Shown here: in pieces, positions 24,278-34,319 of the stretch
How positions within the stretch are numbered: position 1 is the first letter of the stretch
Layout of the letters: each line of letters starts with the position of its first letter
Assembly (NCBI GenBank): GCA_030490835.1
Contig: CM059975.1
Span: 56,535,174 to 56,599,173, forward strand
Direction: 5' to 3'
Source of the DNA: Annona cherimola
Taxonomy: Eukaryota; Streptophyta; Magnoliopsida; Magnoliales; Annonaceae
DNA: 64,000 nt
Translations under genes and position numbers: made by a program
Notes under the pieces: generated by a model
Seen by the model: the letters and a program-made list of their open reading frames with translations, nothing else
Told to the model about the DNA's origin: nothing
Database searches by the model: none

Positions 24278-24288
24278 CTATATATAGA
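24278..24288 (+). promoter_or_regulatory. TATA box, copy C 5' LTR
   Basis: CTATATATAGA lies about 80 bp after the last palindrome. The same box is in the 3' LTR (33452-33462) and in copy B (12971-12980). Transcription would start some 30 bp downstream, near ACACTCAAGC or GTGGAAAAACAC. Confidence 0.7.
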
Positions 24289-24984
24289 CACTCAAGCAAA
24301 CGTGGAAAAACACACTATATTGTCTAAAGAGAGAAAAGAAGTGCAAGCAAGAGCTCCCATTTTCTTTTCTCTAAATTTGAGTGATCTATACATTTTCAAA
24401 CGAAGAAAGAGCTTCAAGTTGCAAATAGCTTCGACGACATACAACCGGTTGCATCTACAAGTTCTTCCTCAAGCTCAATCTTGCCTACACAACTCTGTAA
24501 AGTGTAGATCTTCCTTATTTTCATTACTCTTTGTTATTGGTCTTGGTTTGAGATTGTTGTAACAAACCAAGACGTTGCAAGTAGAGTTGTGATTGGAGTT
24601 GAACTCATCACCTACTTGTATCAAGTGTACAAGCCCCCTAGAGCTAGAATCTAGAAGAGAGCATAGGCTCTGTTTGTGTATGCCCCCTAGAGCTGGAATC
24701 TAGAAGAGAGCGGAGTCTCTAAGTGTATTCGCGGAATACATAGTGGAACCCAAGTCACAATGGTGTGTGAGCTTGGAAGAGTGGAGTAGGGAGAGGTTAC
24801 CCGAACCACTATAAATCTTGCCTACTGTTTACCTTATTGCTTTCACTATTTCATTGCTCTCTATTTGTCTCAATCAAGGGGATTAAGCTTTCAAGGGGTT
24901 AAGTTTTAATTTACCAAAGAATTTTATAAGAACCCAATTCACCCCTCCCCTCGTGGGTTTTGCCATTAACTCGGGACCAACAAG

Positions 24985-24996
24985 TGGTATCAGAGC
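24985..24996 (+). other. primer binding site (initiator Met tRNA), copy C
   Basis: TGGTATCAGAGC two bases after the 5' LTR, complementary to the 3' end of initiator Met-tRNA. It is identical to the site in copy B. Confidence 0.93.
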
Positions 24997-25030
24997 AGGT
25001 CTTTGAGTTTACCAAAGAGATCTTATTGAC

Positions 25031-26842
25031 ATGGCATCCCAATCTACTTCCGTTCCCGCGTTTGCCGAAGGCCAATCATTTACTAGGCCATCATTGTTTG
25101 ATGGGAACAATTTCGGCTATTGGAAGCTTCGTATGAAGCAACTCATTATGGCTACCGACATGGATTCTTGGATTGCAATCCAAGATGGTGTAACTTTGCC
25201 TACCGATGAAAGAGCTTCCAAGTGGACCGAAGAGGAAGTAAGAACCGTCAAGAGCAATGCTAAGGCCATGAATTCTCTATTTTGTGCTCTTACGGCTTCT
25301 GAGTATGATAGAGTATCCTCTTGTTTAACCGCCAAAGAGATATGTGATACATTAACCTCCATCTATGAAGGAACTTCTCAAGTCCAAGGGACGAGAAGAA
25401 ATATTTTGATTGGAGAATTAGAAAATTTTAGAATGCTATAAATAAAAAATATTTCTGAGACGTTTGCTAGATTTTCTAAAATTACTAATGCATTGAAAGG
25501 TCTTGGAAAGGCTATATCTGAATCTGAACAGGTTATGAAGATTTTAAGGGCTCTACCGGAATCTTGGACTCCAAAGATTACTGCGATAGAAGAAGCTAAG
25601 GACCTCAACACATTGAAGCTAGAAAACCTAATTAGCTCATTAATGTCACATGAGCTAATTAAGAAAAGAAATGAAGATCATCACAAAGGCAAAAGAGCAA
25701 TTGCCTTAAAAGCCGCACAAGATTCAGACGATACTTCATCTTCACAAAATGACGATGAGATTGCCCTACTCACAAAACGATTCAAAAAATTTGTGAGGAA
25801 AGGCAGAAATTTCAAAAATTTTAAAGAAAGAAGTTCCAAAGAGAAAAAGAAAGAAACAAAAAAATGTTACCGATGCGGCGGTTCGGGACACATGCAAGCC
25901 CAATGTCCAACGCCCGAAGAAAACAAGGAAAAAGAACAAAGAAAAGATCGAGGCAACAACAAAAGATTTCAAAGAAACAAAGGAAGAGGCATGTACGTAA
26001 ATGAAGAAGAATCTACAACGAATAGCTCCTCGAGTGAAGAATGCGAAATAGATTGTGCAAGAATCTGTTGCATAGCAAACACCGACATATGCTTTGCTGC
26101 AATGGAAACCTTGGAGGATCAAGCCACTTCAACGGACTGCACGAGTAGTCAAGAGGTAACCTCCAAACAGAAATCCTTTTCAAATTTCTCTACAAATGAA
26201 TGTCTTAAATGTGCTGAATTAGAGGAACTTCAACAAGCTTATGATTCACTATATGAAGAAATAAAGAAATTAGGAAACAAGTTTACAATTAAGAAAAGAC
26301 AATGTGATGCAGTAATAATTGTAAATGGTAAACTTGCTGAAAAATTAGACAAGTTAAAAGATGAAAAGAATACCTTAGAAAATGAATTAGAAAAACTTAA
26401 AAATGAGAATAAATCATTAAATGAATCTCTTGCCAAGTTCTCTAATCCAGGAGAAAATGTAAAAATGTTCTTGAAAATGACAACTCAAACTTGTAAGAAA
26501 GGACTTGGGTACAATGCACTTGAACAAACTGAAACTAACGCTCCAAGAAATAATATCAAAACCAATTCTACTAAAATAAATCAAACAGTTTGGACAAAAA
26601 GACCAACTAATAAACAAATTACCAAATGGCTCCCTATTTCTAGACTTCCGGGAGCTTGTAATTTCTGCAACAAGTTTGGACATAAGATATATCAATGTAA
26701 ACTAAGAAAACTGCAAAACCGAGATGCTAAATTGGTTTGGATGCCAAAATGCATTGGTTTTATGGGATCGAAGATGGATCAACTCAAACTTCAAAGGTTA
26801 ACTAACCCAAACGGACCCATAAAATGGGTACCAAAAGGATGA
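25031..26842 (+). pseudogene. gag: gag, copy C (one premature stop)
   Basis: Structural protein of the virus-like particle, about 603 codons, large for Ty1/copia as expected for Sireviruses. In order: Gag domain (residues 1-210), first zinc knuckle CYRCGGSGHMQAQC (25865-25906, residue 279), Ser/Glu-rich linker, long coiled coil (about residues 390-480), a TTQT motif (26480-26491) and second knuckle CNFCNKFGHKIYQC (26657-26698, residue 543). A single TAA at 25439-25441 replaces a Glu codon of copy B (GAA). The rest of the frame is open to TGA at 26840-26842. The start is ATG 25031, 34 bases after the primer site. Pol follows in the +1 frame. Confidence 0.92.
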
Positions 26843-26870
26843 ACTCTACTCAACTCAATTTTTGCAGGTT
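26823..26870 (+). promoter_or_regulatory. gag-pol junction: short +1 overlap and 3' splice-site-like motif
   Basis: The pol frame opens at 26823, inside the last codons of gag, giving a 20-nt overlap before the gag stop at 26840-26842. Just downstream is a pyrimidine run and TTTTTGCAG/GT. Copies A (TTTTTCAG) and B (TTTTTGCAG) keep the same motif at the same place. Either a +1 ribosomal frameshift in the overlap or use of the acceptor-like site could link gag to pol. Neither is proven, and in copy B a TGA closes the overlap. Confidence 0.45.
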
Positions 26871-29800
26871 TGCCTTAAAGCTAAAGCCAATAATGTATGG
26901 TTTATGGATAGCGGTTGCTCAGGACACATGACAGGAGAAAAAGGACTATTTCATAAGATCAACCCATGTAATGAAGGAACAGTTGCCTTTGGTAATAATG
27001 AGAAAGGTAAAATTAAAGATAAAGGAAACATCTATAGTATTTCTAATGCATGCATGAAAGATGTTTTGTTTGTTGAAGGACTCAAGCACAATCTAATGAG
27101 CATTAGTCAATTATGTGATAAAGGATACAAGGTTGTGTTTGAATCATCTATATGTAATGTATTTGATGGAAAACATATCATTTTTAGTGGAAAAAGACAT
27201 GGAAATGTATACTTGGTTTCACTTGATGAACTAGATGGTCAACGTCTAATGACCATTGATAATGATTCATGGGTTTGGCATAAAAGGCTTGGTCATATAA
27301 ACATGGGAAATATAAAGACCCTATGGAAAAAGAGTTTGGTAGAAGGATTACCGAAGTTGAAATATGACAAGGAAAAAATTTGCAAGGCATGTCAATTATC
27401 AAAACAACCTAAAATGCCTTTCTTTACCAAAAAGGAAATTTCCACCACTAGTCCACTTGAATTGCTACACATGGATCTATATGGGCCATCCGATATTTTA
27501 ACCATTGGTGGAAAGAAATATGTGTTTGTAATTGTTGATGATTTTTCAAGATTCATATGGATAATTCTCTTAGCTAGCAAAGATGAAGCCTTCTCTATGT
27601 TTGCAACTTTTGTAAAGTTAGTGCAAAATGAAAAATAAAGTACTATTATAACCATAAGAAGTGATCATGGTGGTGAATTTGAAAACAAATGATTCATAGA
27701 ACTATGTAATGAAAAAGGAATTCATCACATATTTTTTGCACCAAGAACTCCACAACAAAATTGAGTAGTTGAAAGGAAAAACAGAACTATACAAGAGATG
27801 GTTAGAACAATGCTAAATGAGAGCAAACTATCCAAGAAATTTTGGGGTGAAGCTGTAAATACAGCTTGTCATGTTTTGAATCGAGTTACCATTAGAGCAA
27901 TCTTGAAAAAGACCCCATATGAGCTATGGAAAGGAAGAAAACCAAATATCTCTTATTTTCATGCTTTTGGATGCACATGCTATGTTTTGAACAATGGAAA
28001 AACCAACTTGGGAAAACTAGATGCTAAAAGTGATGAGGCAATATTCCTTGGTTACTCATCAAATAGCAAAGCATATAGAGTATTCAATAAACGAAACCAA
28101 GTTGTAGAAGAATCGATACATGTTGTCTTTGATGAGTTTAACCAAACTCCTAGAAAGGAGGATGAATTAAGTGATGCAGATGAAACAAAAGGAAAAGAAC
28201 AACCAAAGGAAATCGAGCTCAAGCCAGAAAATCTCATGGAGGAAGAGGTAAGTGAAGGTAATTACTCTTACAAACCTCCAACTGATTTAAAGTTCAAAAA
28301 TGCTCATCCAATTGAGCAAGTCATTGAAAATATGTATGAAGGAGTAAAAACTAGAAGATCAAAGCAAAACATTTGTGGACAATATGCTTTTGTGTCCAAG
28401 ATCGAACCAACTACCATTGAACAAGCTCTTAATGATGAAAGCTGGATTATTGCAATGCAAGAAGAGCTAAATCAATTTGAAAGAAATGATGTATGACATT
28501 TAGTTCCTAGACCAAATGGTCATACCATTATTGGTACCAAATGGATATTTAGAAACAAATTGGACGAAAGTGGACTTGTAATTAGAAACAAGGCTAGATT
28601 AGTAGCCAAAGGGTATTCCCAAGAAGAAGGAATTGATTTTGAAGAATCATATGCACCTGTGGCTAGATTAGAAGCCATACGTATCTTACTAGCATTTGCT
28701 TCTCATATGAATTTCAAATTGTTTCAAATGGATGTAAAAAGTGCATTTCTGAACGGATATTTGAATGAAGAAGTATATGTTGAACAACCCCCAGGATTTG
28801 AAGAAAAGGATCAATCGAAATATGTTTATAAATTGACCAAAGCGTTATATGGATTAAAAGTTGAATAAATTTTTGATTGATCATGAGTTTCAAAGAGGGA
28901 AAGTTGATACTACTTTGTTCATTAAATATAAAAGTAAAAATATTTTAATTGTACAAATTTATGTAGATGATATAATATTTGGAGCTACTGATGAAACTTT
29001 ATGCCAAGAATTTTCTAAGATCATGCAAAGCGAATTTGAAATGAGCATGATGGGAGAATTAAATTTCTTTCTTGGACTACAAATCAAGCAGCAAACAGAA
29101 GGGATATTCTTAAATCAGTCCAAATATGTCAAAGAAATGCTCAAGAAATTTGGAATGCAAAATGGTAAAGGAGCAAATACACCAATGAGTTCTACGATCA
29201 AGATCGACACAGACGAAAACGGTAAATGTATCGATCAAAAGCTCTATAGAAGCATGATAGGATCATTGTTATATTTAACTGCTTCTAGACCAGATATTTT
29301 ATTCAGTGTTTGTATGTGCTCTAGATTTCAAGCATGTCCTAAAGAATCATATCTATTGGCTGTAAAAAGAATTTTTAAATATTTGATAAATACTATCAAT
29401 CTTGGACTATGGTATCCAAAGGGGTCAACATTTGATTTAATCGGCTATTCGGATGCGGATTTTGCCGGTTACAAAGTAGATAGAAAAAGTACCAGTGGAA
29501 CTTGTCAATTTCTTGGAAATATGTTGGTTTCATGGTACTCAAGGAAACAAATCAGTGTTGCCCTATCTACTGCGGAAGCCGAATATATAGCCGCCGGAAG
29601 CTGTTGTGCCTAACTACTTTGGATGAAACAACAATTGAAAGATTATGACATTGATTATTTCAATATTCCCATTAAATGTTATAACACAAGTGCTATTTGT
29701 TTGACAAAGAATCCTGTACTGCATTCAAGAACCAAGCATATAGATGTAAGACATCATTTTATTCGAGAACATGTTGAAAATCATGATATTTTTTTGGAAT

Positions 29801-29904
29801 ATGTGAAAACTGAGGATCAAATTGCTGACATCTTTACCAAACCATTAGCAAAGGAATCATTTTATAAAATTAGAAATGATATGGGGATGATAGAATTAAA
29901 TTAG
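26862..29904 (+). pseudogene. pol: pol, copy C (protease, integrase, RT, RNase H; multiply broken)
   Basis: In order: protease DSGCS; HHCC region (WHKRLGH ... CKACQLSKQ); integrase core with MDLYG, SDHGGEF and VERKN; RT with YVDD at 28960-28971; RNase H with YSDADFAGY and TAEAEYIAA; native end TAG at 29902-29904. In-frame stops lie at 27636, 27689, 27763, 28494 and 29611. Four of the five look like C-to-T or G-to-A changes (CAA to TAA, CGA to TGA, TGG to TGA); the one at 27763 is GGA to TGA. A 26-bp deletion at about 28860, relative to copy B, removes most of the conserved [10 protein letters not shown] segment of RT and shifts the frame. This copy cannot make a working polymerase. Confidence 0.93.
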
Positions 29905-30466
29905 GGAAAATTATACAAGAAAATCTGATCTAAAAAGGGTCAAGTCGATGAGTCAAGTCGACTCCAGTGAAGTCGACTTGGGAGAAGCGAAGTCGACTCC
30001 GCCTCTGAGGCGAAGTCGACTCCGAGGGGTCGAAGTCGACTTCGCCTAGGGCAAAGTCGACTCCGCGCGCGACGGATCGTCTTCCTCTCTTCTTTTTCTT
30101 TCTTCTTCCTCCTCTTTCTCCCGCCGTCTTCCCTGTTTTTAGCAAACTCCGGTGATTTCCCCTCTGTTTTCTCCGGCATTTTCTCGCCTTCACCTCTCCG
30201 ATTCTCCGGCCAGTTTCTATCCAGCATTTTCTATCCAGCATCTCTCTCTCTTTCTCCAGCGACCGCCCATTCTTCTCTCTCTGTTTTACGGCATTTCCCG
30301 GCGACTGCCTTTTTCCCTCATTCTTTCCCTCCGGCGATTCCGGCACTTCTAGCATCTTACACTATCTATTTGCTCTGCCTAGTCTCTCCTTTCAATTCTT
30401 CCATTCTATCTGCTCTCTTTTTCAGTCTCAAAGCTTCTCTCTATATCGCTCTAAATTCCTGAATCA
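29905..30466 (+). promoter_or_regulatory. spacer before the env-position ORF, copy C: palindrome array and pyrimidine leader
   Basis: The first part (29938-30072) has six GTCGAC cores in about 135 bp, with the same flanks as in the LTR (AAGTCGACTCC, AAGTCGACTTGGG), ending in CTCCGCGCGCGACGG. A long pyrimidine-rich tract (about 30080-30440) with repeated TCTCTCTC and CCGGCG motifs follows, then CTCTATATCGC about 25 bp before the ATG at 30467. The layout (palindrome array, pyrimidine-rich leader, ORF) resembles a second promoter region. A TATA-like word this close to the ATG is a weak candidate. Confidence 0.5.
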
Positions 30467-32083
30467 ATGGCTCCAAAGTCCAGACCTCCCAAACTAGCTG
30501 TCTCAAAACCATCCCTCAAACCAGTTCCCAGACAGTCTACATCCCATACCGACGACGAAGTGCCTAGGAGACAACGCACTTCCTCAAAGCGAGCCCGGGA
30601 AGAACCATCTACTTCCACAGGCCGCCGAGTGCGTTTTCAAACGGGAACCCCGTCAAACACAGCAGGTCGTGAGGAACAAGCCCAAACCTCACAAAGCACC
30701 CAATCTGGGGCAAGAAGAAGAGGCAATATTGCTGCAAAAGCCCAAGTACTAAAGATGCCGACTACGTATTTCAAAACCGAACTCCAGCACAATCGGTTCT
30801 ACAAGCACTTCTACGAACGGAAGGTATTCATCCCTAAGATCATTGATTTCAAGTTTCTCAAAGATTATGGGTCGAATATAGAAGATCTTTTGGAATTTCA
30901 AGGTTGGACCAAGCTACTAAAGGAAGATGAAAGGGTCTATCGAGATCTAACCAGGATCTTCTATTACCTAATGGATGAGGAATATTACAACAGTTTTGTA
31001 AAAGGAGTTAGCATGTTCTTTGGAATTGGAGTAACTCCAAGTTTGGAAGGAGCTATGATCAATATCGGACAGATACTTGAGGTACCACATGTAGATGAGC
31101 TGCTTCCTGCAAATCTCTCACTTGATCAGATATACAATCAGCTCACTCGGAGCAACAAATATCATCCCGGGATCAAGTTTTTACACTACATGGATCTGTC
31201 CCCAAGGCTGCGGGTTCTACGCCTGCTAATAGCTCACTGCGTATATCCCAAAGGCGGAGGAAGAAATCAGTTGAATCCTCAAGAAGCCGGGATACTATGG
31301 AAGATTGTGAACAGGGTAAAAGTCACCCTTCCCCGTTTATTCCTTGAAGCCCTTAGTTGCAGAAAGGACAATCCACGGGGAGTCCTACCCTATGGTACCT
31401 GGATCACGAAGATCCTTGAGCATTTCGAGGTGGATATTGAAGGTGAGCCCTTCGAAGTATTGAAATCCACCAATGCAATCAATAAGGCATTGATCCAGAG
31501 AATGAAGATCAATGTAAATGAGCTTAGGGCGGAAGCAGAGGCTCCTGAAGAAGGACAAGCACATACTGAGGGGGAGCAGCCTCCAGAGGCACCACCTGCT
31601 CCACCACAGGACATTCATGAGGAGCCCGCCTCTCCTATGTCGCATGGATCCTTCTCTCTACAGGGATCTGTCATTCCAGATCCGGCACCTCAACCTTCAT
31701 CCCAGGAGACCAGTTTACAGACTATTCGAGATGAGATAGCTGCCCTACGAGAAGAAATGGGTCAACAAGAGAATAGAATCACAAGTCTCGTCTCTGGGGT
31801 CCTCACAGCTATCATGGATATGCATTCCCGACAAGATCCTATCGATCGGGAAATGCATACCATTCGATATCATCTCGCATCTGGGCGACACAGAAATCAG
31901 CCCATACCTGATCTTGATCCATTTGAATCCGGATCAGTTCATCGAGATCCAACTCCCGCACCTGTCTCTTTATTTTACTCATCAGCTCATGTTCGACCCA
32001 TCAAACCCATTCAATCGTCATATCCCATTTCCAAATTTCAATTCACCAAATCCTTGGTAATTGAGCCGTTTTTGAAGGATTGA
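30467..32083 (+). CDS. env-position ORF of Sirevirus copy C, intact, 538 aa
   Basis: An uninterrupted frame from ATG 30467 to TGA 32081-32083. Residues 1-95 are basic and Ser/Thr-rich, with clusters such as RRQRTSSKRARE and GRRVRF that look like nuclear localisation signals. Residues about 95-360 form a compact conserved core (YFKTELQHNRFYKHFYERKV, HYMDLSPRLRVLRLLIAHCV, GTWITKILEHF). A Pro/Glu-rich linker follows (about 365-410), then a probable coiled coil (IRDEIAALREEMGQQENRI). I see no signal peptide, no convincing membrane segment and no furin-type site, so the name envelope-like rests on position only. The core resembles a domain found in many plant transposon-derived proteins (tentative). 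It lies in another frame than pol, 562 bp downstream. Copy B has a decayed version. Confidence 0.85.
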   Translation: MAPKSRPPKLAVSKPSLKPVPRQSTSHTDDEVPRRQRTSSKRAREEPSTSTGRRVRFQTGTPSNTAGREEQAQTSQSTQSGARRRGNIAAKAQVLKMPTTYFKTELQHNRFYKHFYERKVFIPKIIDFKFLKDYGSNIEDLLEFQGWTKLLKEDERVYRDLTRIFYYLMDEEYYNSFVKGVSMFFGIGVTPSLEGAMINIGQILEVPHVDELLPANLSLDQIYNQLTRSNKYHPGIKFLHYMDLSPRLRVLRLLIAHCVYPKGGGRNQLNPQEAGILWKIVNRVKVTLPRLFLEALSCRKDNPRGVLPYGTWITKILEHFEVDIEGEPFEVLKSTNAINKALIQRMKINVNELRAEAEAPEEGQAHTEGEQPPEAPPAPPQDIHEEPASPMSHGSFSLQGSVIPDPAPQPSSQETSLQTIRDEIAALREEMGQQENRITSLVSGVLTAIMDMHSRQDPIDREMHTIRYHLASGRHRNQPIPDLDPFESGSVHRDPTPAPVSLFYSSAHVRPIKPIQSSYPISKFQFTKSLVIEPFLKD

Positions 32084-32084
32084 C

Positions 32085-32097
32085 AAAAAGGGGGAGA
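32085..32097 (+). other. internal polypurine tract, copy C
   Basis: AAAAAGGGGGAGA begins one base after the stop codon of the env-position ORF (GATTGAC). It is nearly identical to the tract next to the LTR, 290 bp further on. The spacer 32098-32374 has no other feature. Confidence 0.7.
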
Positions 32098-32374
32098 TAG
32101 GATAGAGTTTCTTTTTGAGTACATAGCATAGGCTTTAGAACATTTTGGGTTGGGTAGCTTGTATTTAGGTTTTACTTTTGCTTTACATTGTAATCCGTAT
32201 GAATCATGATAATATGAAACTTGATTTATGTTCTATGAAACTTGTTTTATGTTCTAATATTCATTTCATGCATGTTATACTTTGTTTGAAAGATATTGTG
32301 ATGATTTGTTTTGGAAACTATATGAATGTGATTTTCTTGAAAGGAACAAACTCAAATTAGTTTTGTCAATCATC

Positions 32375-32388
32375 AAAAAGGGGGAGAT
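32375..32388 (+). other. LTR-proximal polypurine tract, copy C
   Basis: AAAAAGGGGGAGAT abuts TGTTGG, the first bases of the 3' LTR. This is the expected plus-strand primer. Confidence 0.88.
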
Positions 32389-34156
32389 TGTTGGAAACAA
32401 TGTTTAAAACAAAACAAAATTGACCAAAGCATGAGTTTTGATGATTAACAAAGTCAAATTTGAGTATAAAGTGATTACTAATGATTATGTTGAATGTCTT
32501 AAGGAATGAAATCAGCCAAGTCGATTCCCAAGTCGACTTGGACTTCGACCCAGCTTCGACCTCAAACGAAACCTCATGGCCAGAGTTGAAATTTGAAGGA
32601 GAGCAGCTGAAGTCGCAGGCCAAGTCGACTCCACTTGCGACTTGGATGCCAAGTCGCAGACGAAGTCGACTCCAGCATCGACTTGGAGATGCACAGTTCC
32701 TTCCAGAGTTGATTTTGGGACAGAACATTCCGAAGTCGCAGCCCAAGTCGACTCCGGTTTGCGACTTGGGCGAAGTCGCAGACGAAGTCGACCCCAAGAT
32801 CGACTTGAGGTTTTCAAAGTACAAAACACAGGTTCAAGCTCATTCCAAGATCAACTTAAGTTCTCTCAAGACCAAATCAAAGATGCAAGCTCATTATCAA
32901 CTTGAGTTTCTCAAGTCCAAGGCAAATCTTCAAGCATATTTCAAGATGAAGAAATTCAAGATATAAAGACTAATATCAAAAGAAAGCAAGGTGCATGAAT
33001 CAAAGGCAAATCAACCATACAAGTTTTCAAGCTCTCCAAGATTCACAAGGTCTACAAAATGTGAAGCCAATCCAGAATGAAAATAATTGAAGGAAAGAAA
33101 CTAAGCAAGCTAGAGGAGAATCAAACAAGGATCAAACTGATTTGGCACAAAGAACTAGTCAAGTTGCAACCCAAGTCGACTCCAAGATCGACTTGAGGTC
33201 AAGTCGCACCCCAAGTCGACTCCAAAATCGACTTGAGGCCAAGTTTGAAACCAAGTCAACCCAGAACTCAGACTTGGAAACTGGAGAGCAGCCGAAGTTG
33301 CACACGAAGTCGACTCCAGCATGCGACTTGGGCGAAGTCGCAGACCAAGTCGACTCCACCTGCGACTTGGGGAAGTAACATTCGAATTTTCAAACGTTGG
33401 AACATTTGTTGCGCGCCAACCACTCGTATAACTTTCAAAATCTTTCCTCCTCTATATATAGACACTCAAGCAAACGTGGAAAAACACACTATATTGTCTA
33501 AAGAGAGAAAAGAAGTGCAAGCAAGAGCTCCCATTTGCTTTTCTCTAAATTTGAGTGATCTATACATTTTCAAACGAAGAAAGAGCTTCAAGTTGCAAAT
33601 AGCTTCGACGACATACAACCGGTTGCATCTACAAGTTCTTCCTCAAGCTCAATCTTGCCTACACAACTCTGTAAAGTGTAGATCTTCCTTATTTTCATTA
33701 CTCTTTGTTATTGGTCTTGGTTTGAGATTGTTGTAACAAACCAAGACGTTGCAAGTAGAGTTGTGATTGGAGTTGAACTCATCACCTACTTGTATCAAGT
33801 GTACAAGCCCCCTAGAGCTAGAATCTAGAAGAGAGCATAGGCTCTGTTTGTGTATGCCCCCTAGAGCTGGAATCTAGAAGAGAGCGGAGTCTCTAAGTGT
33901 ATTCGCGGAATACATAGTGGAACCCAAGTCACCATGGTGTGTGAGCTTGGAAGAGTGGAGTAGGGAGAGGTTACCCGAACCACTATAAATCTTGCCTAGT
34001 GTTTACCTTATTGCTTTCACTATTTCATTGCTCTCTATTTGTCTCAATCAAGGGGATTAAGCTTTTAAGGGGTTAAGTTTTAATTTACCGAAGAATTTTA
34101 TAAGAACCCAATTCACCCCTCCCCTCTTGGGTTTTGCCATTAACTCGGGACCAACA
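32389..34156 (+). repeat. 3' LTR, copy C
   Basis: 1768 bp from TGTTGGAAACAATG to GGGACCAACA, followed by the target duplication AGAGG. It contains the palindrome arrays (about 32516-32800 and 33170-33373) and the TATA box at 33452-33462. Compared with the 5' LTR it lacks about 29 bp in the first array and differs at about 19 other positions. Confidence 0.95.
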
Positions 34157-34161
34157 AGAGG

Positions 34162-34319
34162 AAGATGTCAATAGGTGGTTAGCCTCCCAGCAGGACACAT
34201 ACCCTTTCCACCAATTCCTCCAGGGTTTCTTCCTAGACATCCTCCATCCCACCTACAAAGTGATCATCATGTCAGTTCCTATCAGTAGAGACCTAATGAG
34301 AGGAGTCTAGCAGCCAGGC
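34162..34319 (+). pseudogene. unrecognised ORF, fragment 2 of 3
   Basis: Continues fragment 1 in frame across the copy C insertion (VNRWLASQQDTYPFHQF ... ILHPTYKVIIMSVPISRD) and ends at TAG 34308-34310, shortly before the solo LTR L5. The sequence is not low-complexity and looks like a real protein (aromatic- and Pro-containing), but I recognise no domain. Confidence 0.5.

Larger units (their letters stand above)
23186..24982 (+). repeat. 5' LTR, copy C
   Basis: From TGTTGGAAACAATG to GGGACCAACA, 1797 bp. The upstream half (U3) is packed with GTCGAC palindromes. A TATA box follows at 24278, then the CTAGAATCTAGAAGAGAG repeats near 24645 and 24690. Relative to the 3' LTR it has about 29 extra bases near 23350, inside the palindrome cluster, consistent with gain or loss of one repeat unit. 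Confidence 0.95.
23186..34156 (+). mobile_element. Sirevirus-type Ty1/copia retrotransposon, copy C, complete, target duplication AGAGG
   Basis: A complete 10,971-bp insertion with two LTRs (1797 and 1768 bp), Met-tRNA primer site, gag, pol, spacer with palindrome array, an open 538-codon env-position ORF and two polypurine tracts. It is flanked by AGAGG at 23181-23185 and 34157-34161. The LTRs differ by about 19 substitutions and one indel of about 29 bp by eye, roughly 1.1 percent, so the insertion is recent. Despite this, gag has one stop, and pol has five stops and a 26-bp deletion. Copy C interrupts an older ORF. The extra ORF, the large Gag with coiled coil and the repeated polypurine tracts point to the SIRE/Maximus lineage. 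Confidence 0.96.
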
